Positions 36,100 through 48,783 of a DNA stretch of 64,000 bases are shown piece after piece; position 1 is the first letter of the stretch, and the number at the start of each line of letters is the position of its first letter. The notes beneath the pieces are model-generated. The model saw only the letters and a list, made by a program, of their open reading frames with translations, ran no database searches and was not told the origin of the DNA. The stretch is taken from positions 18,098,878 through 18,162,877 of the forward strand of contig NC_135174.1 of NCBI RefSeq assembly GCF_041146795.1, written 5' to 3'. The position numbers and the translations under genes are program-made. Origin of the DNA: Maylandia zebra. Lineage: Eukaryota; Chordata; Actinopteri; Cichliformes; Cichlidae.

Positions 36100-39000
36100 C
36101 TAGTAAGGAGAGAAGATAATAGGAGCATGTGTGGCCCTCAGCGGTCCTGGGGCAGGCCTGAAGAGCGTGGGGCTGATCAGGGGACCCTGGATTATGGCTG
36201 TAGGGCCCGGTGGCAGCCGTAGTGCCAACGGTCCAGACGCCATGGCGCACAGGGCAGCTGGATTAAGGGGGCTGGTCAGGAAGCCCGGTGGCAGGGCCTT
36301 GGATAGCTGCTTCTGTAGGGCCAGTTTAGTCTGAAATCAAAGACAAGAAAAAGTGTTCAGCCTGAACAAGCATCTGTAAAGCTGTACTTACACACAGTGA
36401 TGCTCAGAGTTAAATGCACATGTCAGCATTGTTGCAAAAAATGCTGACAGGTGCAAGAGACAGCACTTAATTTGCATCTGACAAGTTTGTGTATGTTTTG
36501 TTTGTGCTGTAAGTGATCTTGGATGGCCATCTGTGATTTAGACAAAAATAAAAGTGGACAAATGTGTGTGTGTGTCTGTATGTGTCTGTGTGAGAGAGAA
36601 ATTCTCACCGCTAAGACAGCACTGGGCTGTAGTTTATTATAGGGGGTGAACTTCGCCTTGACAGGCTTCCCAGCCAAACGCTCTTTGTGTCTCCTGCTGT
36701 TCATGTGCTAAAAAAAGGACAGAAAGGAAGGAATAAAGTCATTTTGTCAAGACAGCTCACACAAACTCCCAAAGAGTTACCTTGTAGAGTATAAAGAGTA
36801 GTCATCCTGCATTTTTAGCATTTGGACATTGACAGGTGGTTTATGCAGCAGTAAAATTAGCAAAGTAAAATAGTAGGATAAGCATTCGTACCTGTTTCAG
36901 CTGTGACTCTGAGTTGACAGACACTTGGCACAGTTCACAGTGAAAAGGCTGATTGTTTACACCAACTGGTCTTGCTGGTCTGGCTTTGCTGCCCATTCGC
37001 TGCTTAATTCGACAGGCGGGTCTGGATGATGATGTCATCTTGACCCTACGTTGTGGCTGGCTGGTATTCTGACCGTCCAGCATCTGCTTGTGCTTAGAGC
37101 CTGATTCAATCAGTACCAATCAGACCGGAAGAACAGAATGTTAAATAATATTATTAATAAAGAATAAAAAGATTGAAAGGGCAAAAAACAAAGAGATGAA
37201 CTACCTACCGCTACAATGAGCCTCCAGCTGGGAGCTAGAATTGACCGTCACTTTGCATGTAGGGCAGTGGAGATGTTTTTTGTTGCTCTTGGACTCTTTA
37301 ACCTCTTCCACCTTCACTGTTTCCTCCTCGCCTCCTGTGGAGCTTCCCTGAGGCTCAGACTGTGGTGCTGAACTGGTGGCTGAGCTGCACCCTTCCACAT
37401 GTGGAACGTTTGAGGGAAGGTCAGAAGACTGAGAGCCCGGGGAAACATGGGGGGATAGGTGAGGAGAGGCTAGCAACGAACAGTCCGTGGATGAAGTTTG
37501 TGAAGAGGGAGTGGCAGCCAGTGAGCTCCCTTTGCTGATTTCCATTTGCTGCTGTGCAGAAGTGGATGACGTGACTGGGCCTGTTAACACATCAAGTCGT
37601 GCCAAGGCTTATTTTTATAGCACATTTTAAACAACTTTAATTCACCAAAGTGCTGCACAGGTTATACAAAATGAACATAAACATAAGAAGAAAGCCTTTC
37701 ATCATGGGTATACTGACCAAACTAGCCTTTTTAAGGAAATACTAGAATCTAATTTGCTTTCCAGTGGAGAGTCATTAATTACGAGGCTACAGCTGCCTAA
37801 TGTGGCAAAAACAATCCGTTGAGAGCAGTCAAGGTACCACGACAAGGTGACTGAAGGGGAAGTTAAGAACGGCAAAGGGGTGAATATTATTATGTAGATT
37901 CACCCCTTCATTATGCATTAATGATACAAATGGAAGTACAGTAGCATTTTGACTAAATACAATTCCCTGACTTATGTCACACTATTTAAATTAATATTTG
38001 GGCCAAACTGCCAGGCGACAACTGCTGACCTTGTTATGAGAATACAAATGTGAGTTCTGCAATTATCCAGCAAACTGCTGTAGGACTACAGTGGATTTTG
38101 TACACCCCAAAATTCAGAAACATGAAAACCAGAAATACTGGCGCTGATTCTTATATTCAAGTTCCTATCAGTGAAAGCATCACATAATTGTTCCCAAAGG
38201 CCTCAAGGTTGCATGCAAATGAAAATAATACTGGTTTAGACCGCAAGCATAATGTATTTTATAGAGGAAAATGTAAGTTCTTCTCTGCAGCACATCTTTT
38301 GTTGTTTGGCACTAATACTTTCCTATAGAGTCCATAAAGCTGTAAACTGAGATGCTGAAAGGATAAATGAGGGGTCAATCCCCTTTTTGATGCCAGAAGT
38401 CAAAATGTTTCAAAGAGCTGCACTGCTATCACGCAGGGGCAGGTGATTACTCTCTCGTCTCTGTTGGTTTCTCATTATGACCATCAATTTTACATAGAAG
38501 TAGCAAAATAATTATAAGATAACACATACTGTAATGTTAAATTAAACTTGATCCAATGTTAATTGAATGTTAATCTGATTTTAAACAGACAGTTAACAGA
38601 AAGTCCAGACTTTTTCTGGGGGGTATGAAAAATAGAGTATATTACCACTAATTACAAAGAATGCAAATGCTAAGATATATTTTTATTGTAATATAAGGGA
38701 CTAAATGCAGCAGATTAAGCTACAGACTGAGACCAGTCTGTAAAGGTATCACTAAAATCCCATTTTCATGAGGGTTTCATGCTTAGACTCACTGTTTTTA
38801 AATTTCAAATACATTTTAGATGTTTTTGTAAATTTATTTATGCATTTATGGCCACACCTCGTGTAATTTTTAAACTTACAGAATTATTTGAGTTACATGA
38901 AACATGATTTCTTCACAGTCAAAGTATGAATAATGCATTTTCTTGACTTAAGTTATTTCTTTAGAAAAGAACCAGGCCCTGACCTCCCTGTGCAACTTTT

Positions 39001-42000
39001 TCTTTGTTCTCATCCTTTCATATAATCCTGCTATTATACTTATATTACACTCATCTCTCTTTAATTTTCATATCTTTTCTGCTTTTCCCCCCTGCCATCT
39101 CAATCATTCTTCCTTTGTCCCTGCGTCTCGCTGTCATTCGTTCGCTCTCTCTGCCGAAGCTCCCTCTGTCACCATCAATCAACAACCATGGCAACCACCG
39201 AATGTAACAAGCTTATCATTATGTGGTTAGAGGGAAATTGATAGGCGCTGGGAGAAAATGGAAGAGAGAGGATCAGTAATGAAAAGGAAAACCGACAGAG
39301 GAGAGAAAAAAAGATGGTGAGTTTTTAGTCAGGAAGAATGAGAAGTTGAGTGACTAATGACTAGAAAGAAGTAAAAAAGCAAATAGCAAAGTCATTAGTC
39401 TTTGCTGTTAATGCAACTATACAGCCAATAGCTATAAAGTTAACAGTATGGAAAGGACATGGGTCAGTAATGGTAAGCACTAATGTCCCCATATTTTTTC
39501 TGGGGATTTGTGGTCTGTGGATTTCATTGAAGAAATAAGTGAAAAATTAACAGGGGGAAAAAAAGATCAATTGGTAATGATTTCTGCTGGCCTTCTCATT
39601 GAAGAACTCCAAGATCTACTGAAGCACAAATAAGTTAATTAATCAGATCAGAACCCATTTTCAGTGCAAAAATATGAAAAACAAAACAAAACAAAAAAAA
39701 ATATTTTCTGAAAGACACATTTCAATTCTACCATCTATGCAGTAAATCTTAAAAAAAAAAAAAAGCAGCTGGAAAGAAATGAAACCCTGCTATGCTATTC
39801 TTTGCTACATCCATTAGCCACCACTGCTGGCTACATCCAGACCATTGTTTGATTTTGAAAAGAATACTCGTGGGCAAATATTACCCGTACTTCTGACCGA
39901 TTTTCCATAATTTTCTACACTGTTTGACATGTCCAAAGTGACAGCACCTCATTAAATAACAGGAATAAGGAACTTGGATGTGGGACTCGTATCACTGTTG
40001 AATAAAAAGCTGACAGTAACACTACCACATCTCTCTGTAGATGGAATCTCTGCTGAGGTGCTTTAAGGCTCCTCATCTTGCCGAATGTCTTAGCTTGATG
40101 GGAGTAATTACCTGTCTGACGGATCCAATGATAGTAGGACAGGTAATAGCTGGTAATTAACCAGCTGAGTGGCAGCTACCAAGCCTTAGTGCTTACGTCT
40201 CCCCAATTACATCTAATTACTCAGAGCGTGGCAAGAGGACTGGCTTTAGAAAAGAAAAATGTATACCTGTTTTGTCTTTCGATTGCGAGTCTGTTGGCCC
40301 AGTTACTCCTCCCATCACACCCTTGTCCCTATCTCTGTCTTTGCTTGATATTGATTGACTCTGTCCGTTCTTCTGCCGATTCCTCTGGGTCTCCAAGGCC
40401 TTTAGCTTGCGAGCATGCTTGTGACCTTTGTAGTGGGCCTCTGCCTGGGTCTAGCAATCACACATACACACAGAGGCGCACGCAAACACACACACACACA
40501 CAGAGGAATGTTCACACAAGGGCAAAACAAGCAAAGGGGAAAGTCAGCGTAGAGTATATGCACAGAATGACTGATTAAATTAGTGAAGGACAGCACGAAA
40601 TCAGTAAACTGTAATAGTTCCATCTGTTCCACTGCTTTGACTTCACATGCTCTTATAAATTTAGGGGAAAAAATATGCGTTTAAGCATTTGACTCTGAGG
40701 GAGAATCACATCACCATTTTGATAATCATCATTGTCATGATGATGCACAAATGAGCATCAGTTGGACTAATGGCATCTCATGAGCATCCTCTGAGCTCAC
40801 TGGCTCATCTTTCCACTGATTCGTTCTGACACAAAATGGCCCGTGTCCGTTACACTGTGACACAAAATGACCTCTGTGCCTCCCTCTGTAAGAGAAAACA
40901 CATTTGTGGCAACGAGACAGCAGACACATGCAGATATGTGTGATCCCCATATGACTCTGGATATCTGTAGACAAAGCTCTACGGAAGAAGATCTGCTTCC
41001 AGCTTCATGTCAGAGTATACCAACAGTGAAAACAGCCGAAGCAGGATAAAAAAAACTTGTACGTCCAAACAACATTAAATTTTAGTATTTAATATACAAG
41101 AATTATCTTTAGGAAACAAAATAAAGGGAAAAAAACAATTTTGCTAATTATTTCATTAATAAATACAATAAATCTTATATAGGTGTCCTGCTGAATATTT
41201 ACATGACATCTTTTATAACCAAGCCATCTCCATGACGACTGATTTGCAAACTTTATTTTTTGAATAGAGACAAAAGAAACTTCGTTCGATTTTATTTATT
41301 TATGAATATAACTGTGAGTCATTTACATAGATTGTGAAATATATATATGATGGTAAATTACCAAAGATTAGTTGGCAAAATATTGCTTCAGCAACTTAAC
41401 CAAACAATCCAAAACATCATGAATACAGAACAAGCAGTACTCAAAGGATAAGTTGGTGACAGCCGATACTTTTCTTGACATGTCAAATTAAAAACGTGTA
41501 ATTTAATTTAGCCCTTTGATAGACTAGGGACCTGTCCAGGGTGTACCTGCCTTTGGTCACATGACAGGTGGGACAGGCTCACCCCTTCATCCCCTCAGCC
41601 AACAACCTTGAATTGAATAAGTGGAAGAAAATGAACGGAATAATTATGTGATTTAATTGTTACCTCTTCCCCTGATAAAGATGACATTTGACGACCTCCC
41701 CTTTTCCCATGTGTTGACACTTGAGTATATATCAATAAAGACATGGTTTGACCACAGTTAGAATAGTTTCTTGGGTTTTTCCAAGGGTAGCTGCATAGGC
41801 AGGGACCACCCTCACTAACTTCTGATGCAAATGGAGTCATTTTGTTCCTTAAGCAGGCCTGAAATATGACCGAAACCTCTCAGTTCAGAGAAGAGCTTCA
41901 AGGGTTACTTCTAGTAGGCTTTCAACAGGTTAAATGTCTGCATTTGCCATTTTCCTCATGCAGCATAATAGTTACATGATTCATACTTAATTCTTATAAT

Positions 42001-45000
42001 TATACTGCATAAGAATATACTAAAAGTTGGCATTTAGATGAGTAAATGATAATATGAGACATAAAATCCTTTTTTCTCTCTTTATGTATGCATACCATGT
42101 GTTTTAAATACAATATACCTAATACAACAAATAAAAATAGACTCTATAAAATAAAAGCTGTTTAAGTAACCTTTTCTAAAAAGGACAGAATGAAACTGCA
42201 TGGGTCAGTGCTGAGATATTGGAGTTAAATAACCTTTAATGGTTTTGTTCTTTTCATGGCATTGACTTATATAACAATAAGAAAAATATGATGACATAAC
42301 CACACTTATCCTTTAAGAGCACATATTTTTTTGCAACCCCAGTGCCTTTCTGTATAAGAAAGACACGAGTGCACTTCCTAAAGAACGGAGAATCAGTGAG
42401 ACAAGACTTCAAGTATCTGGCTTCACACAAGGCTGTTAGATAATTTGTAATTGCTCAAATTATCCATACCAGTTTCAAGGCACACACTGTACATCCCTTG
42501 CTAATGCACATTCAAATTCATAGTGCGCAGACATGATCTTTAGGTGAGCACAGATTGTGCATAGAGTGGTGGGGTAGAGGTCTCCCTGTCAACACTTTGC
42601 ATAAAGCTTGGACTCCTACACAAACAGAAAGGGTGGCACCATGGGTCAAAGTGTGTGGTTGGGAATGGAGGGCTGAGCAAAGGGTATACAAGCCCTTTGG
42701 CTACGTTGAATGTCAGTGCACACCAACCATTCAGCGTGATTTTCCACTGAGTCAGGCGGACGACTCTGCTGTCATCTGCATACTGCCATACTATCTGGCA
42801 TGCCAGTGTAGTATGAGTTCACCATGTTCCACCATAGCATCGTTGAAAGAAAAACGCATGGAATAAGAATCCCAGGACTGCAAGACCAAGATCTTCAGTT
42901 AGAGACACCTGAAGGAGACCGATGACCTTCATTCAAGCTGCTTTATGTATTTGTCACATCAGTGATGCTCTTCACACACAACAAGCAACTGTCTACGGAG
43001 CAGAAAAATTAGGTCATATCATATATGATCTGCTGATCTGTCAGACCTTCATGCTTTTTAGTGAGTTCAGCAGCTTTAAAGGAATAATCTGGAATTTTTA
43101 CACCAATCCCACAAAGGTTTTACTTTCACAGTCATCCTTATTTGACTTCATACTGGACAAACTGCTTGAGCTTCCCATTAGGGATACATTCACATCCTCA
43201 TTAGTGCTAAAAAGCCGCTCTACTAGCAAGACCTTACCATGAAATGTGTGCAAAAGAAGGACATAGGAACCATAAGACACTGAATTCTCTCCACCAACTC
43301 CTGAGAAAGCTCTCTAGCATTTGAATACACCGCCATGTCCACAAGCTAGTTGCAGATCTTGACCTTTAAGCCTCTTTGTTAACTAAAAAAGGTTATTGTA
43401 TGAAAAAAACAATATGAAACTGTTAAGAGCAATCCAAAATGCTAGAAAACCAAAACAATGGGCTAAAAGATGCTAAGACGTGCACAGGTAATGAAAAGCT
43501 ACAAAGCTTAGCAGATGTTATCAATTTACTGCAACATCTAATCAGTAAAACAATAGAAATTCAACTGCAAGTAAAAATAACAGTTTAACCAGCATAACTG
43601 GGTGTGGCTAAATCCCATTTTCCGATGGCAAGTTGAAGCTGTGTGTCCAGCATGAAAAGTAGGATGTAAAACTGCAAAAAATTATTCAGCTGTAACTTTT
43701 TTAAGCACTACACAAACAATGAGCATAAAAAGTGCTACACAGCTATTCTGGACTTTCTCTTTAATTGTGAAGTGCAAATTCCTGCTGGACTGTTCTGCCC
43801 CCTGTTGGGATCCGGTACCTGCCTGCAACCTGGCATCCAACTCCTGGGTCAACCAGCACTCTCAGCACAGCTGCAGGTACCACAAAGGGAGGAGAGAGCC
43901 TGTTAGCTAGAAAACAGACTCCATCACTGTGCACCCAAAAGTAAAGAGCAGAGACAGAAAAAGGAGATTAGGAAGCAAGCGTAGTAGGATAATCAGCCTG
44001 GACCAGTGTCCTGCTTCTTTAAAGTTTCACAAAAAAGCAGAGTCATTGTCATTCTCCCTGTTACCGCTTAACAATATAAATGCAAATATGTATAAATGAA
44101 CTCCATAGGCATTGGAGTCAAATGAATATGAATAAAATGTGATAAGGAATAAAAGGCAATAGAACTAGCAGACTGGTTTCCTTTAAAGTGGCCTGTGATT
44201 TGAAAATAGAGAGGATAGAAATGTAACAAGCAGAGTGATAAGACAGATAGGCAGGAATAAGATCATTTTTGGGATGCAAAAAATATTACATTATTTGAAA
44301 ATATGTAGATGTTGTGTTGACTGCAAAAAATGGTAAAAAGAAGAACTTCAGAGGAGTGTTTGGAAAAGCTATGGGCATAAATGTATTTTCGTGCTGCAAA
44401 AAATTATATGATTTACTATCTTTAATGGCTAAAAAAACCTCCAGCTATGTGGTCAGAGGAGATTTTCTATCTTCTTGTGGTGCACGAGAGATGATTTCAG
44501 GTTATTTTAAGGTTGCATTCTAGATGCTAACAAACTTTCCTTTGTGACATCGAAAAGTAGAGTTACAGCACTTACAGTAGAGTTGAAGCGCAGGTGGCAG
44601 ATGTTACAGGAGATAATGGGTTTTTTCTTGGGTGGAGTCATGCCAAAAGTGTGGTTGATCACTGCCTTCTGCACTGGGTCCATCTATAAGGTGAAACATA
44701 CACATATACACCAAATTATTGAATTTTATAATCCAGGACCTGAGATTTTGTTTTGTATGTGCAATAATTAAATATAAATAAATATGTTTTTGCATATTTC
44801 CTTTAAAAGGTGGCATTCCTAATGATCTTATTTGCAAAATGGAGCATATTTATTTGTTGTTAAAATGTGTTCCTTTAACAAGGATTTAAATCTGCACAGA
44901 TGTACAAAATAACTACCCACATTTCTACCTCCGTATTTCAGATTAACTATGAATCAGTGCTGATTTTGCTGATTACTTTGATTAAATAAGGTTGTAGATT

Positions 45001-46921
45001 TTTGCTTAGCGTCCTCCTGTGATTGAAAAAAATACTGTGCCGCGTGTGATAAACGTAGATTTCTGATAGAAAGAGCTGTAAGTCTGTTTTTAACATTCTG
45101 TGTAAATTATGTAAAGGCAGCAAACTGTGTATATTTTTCTAAATACGAGCTGAATATAAGCATGTTTTTAATCCCCACAGTAAAGCTGTGATATTTCAGC
45201 CATATTTTTAGCTTTAGTTGTCAGAGATGAATATTTATCCAGCCTCCCACCTGCCTGATACATTTAGCACTTTCCTCAGACTTTACTCATTACAGGTTTA
45301 AGCTGTGACTATAAAAGCCGCCCCCAAAAAACACGTGTTTTATGTGCCAGACAGAGGTTTTATATTTGGAATTTCTCATGTATGTTTATGATTGCAAGTT
45401 AAAAATAAAGTATAACGTGGCTGTGAAGCTCAAGCAAAATTCAGTTAGAATTCTGAGTTATGTTTGATGATTTGACCTGATGATGACATGAGCTTTCACA
45501 TAACTGTTTAAACTGTTAAAAAATGTTAAGTATTTCACATAGAAAATGATAACATGGTAAATAAAAAATCATCCGAATGTATTTGTTCATCTTAATTTTG
45601 GTGCTTTTTTCCTGTATGCTGACATCACAAGTGGCTGTCCTGAGTTTCTAAATTTTTGCAGACTTTTACTTAAAGTATAAAAGTTATATTCAGACCTTGT
45701 AGAAAAAATACACTTTTTCACTTTCTTGTGAATAATTACATAAAAGTTCATCCCTTTTATTTGTCTGCAGCAAAGATATTAAATCCACCTAAAGTTAGAT
45801 CCAAAAAAGAAAAAACATTTTCTGTAGTGCTTCTGTACACATGATTTCAGTGTGGCTGAAGTGCAGACTCTCACCGTTATTTCAAAGGGTTTTTACAAAA
45901 ATTTAGCATTAACTTTTTATAAATAGTCCAACATTTTCAGAACCTTAAAAATAATCTTACAATTGCCCAGCAAGCAGCTTCATACTCATGTGAGGCCTGT
46001 CCCATTGTTATTTAGTAACAAATAAAACAAACACAATATCTGAAGTTGATTCAAAGTACTGAATTTGTATTTTATAGCTTTAAATAGTCATTTTTAATAT
46101 AAGGCTCAAATTGATATCAGTGTAAATAAGGGAGGCCATCATCATCATTAGGCTGAAGAACCAAAATCAGAAAGACCACAGAAGACAGCAAAAATGCAAG
46201 AATGGACATACAGAGGGTTTACAGCAAGGTGCAGAGCACTGGTCGGATTAGACTTATTCCAAAATTCTCTAAAAGAGCCCGCACAGTTGTAAAAATGATT
46301 ATTTCGGTTATATAAAATCAAAATTAACTTGCACCTTGTAGAAACTTGCAGTGATGAGAAGAGAAAAGCCTTTGATGATGTCCAGGGGTTCTAGACTTCA
46401 TGCAGTCATTAACTGCGGGGATTATCATTTAAATATTCAAAATAATCTTTATATTTAAATATTCGTTTGAGTCGATTCCTGAAAATGATTTCAGTTTTTT
46501 TTTGTTAACCTCGTTGAGCTAAAGCTTAAAGCTTGCACTTCAATCACATAGTGATTTCAAATCCACTGTGGTGGTGTACAGGCAACTTTTGGCAAGAAGG
46601 CAAATAAGCATATGTCCAGCACTGTCTACAACATCATAAAATATAATGTGCAAACTGTGACTAATGACTGTTTCTATAACAAATGCATGGTAAATGATAA
46701 ACCTAAATATGTAAATGGTCAAGGAGCCAAAGTTGCAGTATGTGATACATGTAAGAGAGAAAAGCAGAATGGGTTCTTACCGTGTTAAAATTGGGGAAGA
46801 GGCTAAGCGGCGAGGAGCCGTTGACCCTGAGCGGCAAGAAGTGCTCCAGCTGGGCATGAGTGTGCTGCTGAAGGGATCGACGTGGCATGGGCAGGGAGCC
46901 CAAGAGAGGGTGGACTTGGTT
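36100..46921 (-). CDS. znf385c: Zinc finger protein 385C, seven exons, 5' end missing
   Basis: ZNF385 proteins are nuclear matrin/U1-type zinc-finger proteins that bind RNA or DNA; the role of 385C is little known. Exons, 5' to 3': 46921-46781, 44683-44576, 40450-40267, 37580-37209, 37100-36892, 36707-36609, 36330-36100. Phases join over 1344 nt (447 residues plus stop). Landmarks: [25 protein letters not shown], finger 1 [23 protein letters not shown], a Ser/Pro/Glu-rich linker in the 372-nt exon, finger 2 [23 protein letters not shown], a basic linker, finger 3 [23 protein letters not shown], and the end [14 protein letters not shown]. Each finger is CX2CX12HX5H and each is cut by an intron. 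The first exon(s) with the start codon were not found up to 64000. Paralogues 385A, B and D are possible, but the klhl11-acly-dnajc7 neighbourhood favours C. Confidence 0.92.
37640..40000. other. znf385c intron, no feature recognised in most of it
   Basis: AT-rich sequence with short A runs near 39696 and 39754. No repeat or exon identified. Confidence 0.5.
40010..40250. promoter_or_regulatory. Candidate conserved enhancer next to znf385c exon 3
   Basis: Unique-looking sequence with many homeodomain cores: GTAATTACC (40104-40112), GGTAATTAACC (40152-40162), CCAATTACATCTAATTAC near 40203-40220. It includes a 10-bp inverted repeat (40107-40116 and 40138-40147, ATTACCTGTC/GACAGGTAAT) and a 7+7 palindrome AGCTGGT-AATTA-ACCAGCT (40148-40166). 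ACCTG/CAGGT are E-box cores of the ZEB/SNAI type. Enhancer function is inferred; the element overlaps none of the coding exon (40267-40450). Confidence 0.4.
41511..41640 (+). repeat. Degenerate V-SINE/L2-type 3' tail
   Basis: 'gggacctgtccagggtgtac', 'catgacaggtgggacaggctc', 'aataagtggaagaaaatgaa' follow the tail pattern of 100-229 with many changes. Confidence 0.6.
42480..43400. other. Less AT-rich znf385c intron block of unknown nature
   Basis: Two overlapping-length plus-strand open frames of 103 and 106 codons (42555-42866, 42922-43242) lie here. Neither shows a recognisable domain, splice structure or codon pattern. Probably unrecognised repeat or chance. Confidence 0.3.
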
Positions 46922-48775
46922 CTGGGATAGTGCTCCTAAAGCAGGGATGATTAAATCAGAATAAATTCTGAAAAGACACAAATTTCTATTTCAGCCTTTT
47001 TCATTTTAGGCCCCCAAAGCTGCACATCGTTCTACACAAGCTAGGATGAAGAGTGATTTTAGCACATATCTGAGACTGAGACGCTTATCCACAGTGAATG
47101 ATTCACTCGGTAAAGCTTTAATGACTTTAGTAATAGTGAGGGACAAATGATGAAATGCTTTGTGTGGCCTTTTCCTGCTTTACAAGTCTATAGTTTATCC
47201 TGACAAATGTCTTTGCCCTTTAGTATCTGTGATTGTCTCGGTTCTTTGTCTGAACAAGCAAACAGCTCAGTCAACATACAGAGAAAAAGAATCGTAATGA
47301 GGTTTGATGTACATGTTCACCATCTTATGCATACATTACTTTACATCTCACTGGAATTTCACCAGCACTTTCTGCTTTAAAATCTCCTTCCACGTGACCT
47401 CTTGTCTCAACACACTTAACTGTAGTTGGCCTAAATGCTTTAAGACTGCACATTCTTTAAAGAGCAACATGGCAGTGACCTTTGTCTAGCCCCAGAGTAA
47501 CATTAGTGTGTTCGCATTAAAAGCCACAGTTTCTTACATAAGCATGGTGATTACAGATCGTTTGTCGTGGCTGTGTATGGAAAGTCCGGAGGTTGTTCGG
47601 CTAAAAAGGTTGTGTGTAAAATATTAGAATGTAATATAAAACTGGCTTCAGAACTTTGTTACAGAAACTTTACCCTGTGATGAAAATAAACCATGTTATT
47701 GACAAAGAGGTTTAAAAAAGGCAAAATTAAAAACACAATATTTTTATATATAGCGTAAGAAAAAAGGAGAGCTTTGCCTGTGTAGGACTGAAAATGATCA
47801 ACCTGCACGACTGAGGATGGAGGATTAAGAGAAATGACTAATTATGGATTTAGAGAAGATAAAGTAAAATATAATGTACATTAGGCTTATCTCCAGCACA
47901 TGATGATAACACATATTAAGCATAACTTTTTGAATGACAGAGAATCTGAAGAAAGGAATTAAATAAATGGCAATTATATAAAATGTAATGTGAGTGACTG
48001 TTGTGACATAACGCCAAAAGAAACTTCCTTAAAATTTCTTATTCATAAACACCTAAACATTTTCTCTAAATAGATGCAATCATAATGTTGGAGTTTAATG
48101 ATGTTATATTTCAGTAAAAGCTTAGCAACCAGAAGGCAATTTTCCTCAATTTTCTGCTTCTTTTAAGTCTAAATTTCAGGATTTATCTCTGGGGATGAGG
48201 CGGTTTGAGAGTCCTTGAGCATTAGCATGCTTTTACTAATCTGGTCCTATTTTCTAAAGTATTTGAGAAGAGCAGAGGAAACCAAAGGGGAGACTGGAAA
48301 GAGAAACAAACTGGAGAATGATATGTGAAAAGAAATGATATGGCTAATACTGCAGAAGGAAAGCTTTTAGTAGGCATGTAAAGAGAGTTTAGGGAGTGAT
48401 TTATTGTCCTGCACAGGTGCCCAAGTGTTTAATGAAGACGGCAGAAAATAAAGAAGCAGTGGACACCACAGCCTGTCTTATTTTATCATTGCCTGCCACT
48501 GCAAAAGCCTCGGGGCACCTTCTTCTTACTGTGAAAATGTTAAAGTAAAGAAACCTGCCAGAATTTGTTTGGATATAATTAGATACTTTATAGGAAAGTA
48601 ATGAAGGCTATAAACACGTGAAAGAGTAAAGTTCATGCTTGCACATACACTGCATGCTGCAGGGAGGTCTCATGAAGAAATCCTTGAGGCCCAAGATGAT
48701 ACTATAATTCTAATAATGCACTGTACTTGTTCTGTGGTACTGTGGAAGCAGTAGTTTCTATGAAGACTGGACAGT
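46922..48775. other. Upstream znf385c intron, left part
   Basis: No exon, RNA gene or repeat recognised. A second possible acceptor (CTTTTCAG) lies about 50 bases upstream of the 46921 exon start and would extend that exon in frame. Confidence 0.5.
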
Positions 48776-48783
48776 AACAGAAG

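Noticed and set aside
42922..43242. 106-codon plus-strand frame
   Set aside because: No homology, promoter or splice evidence; the length is within chance for this composition.
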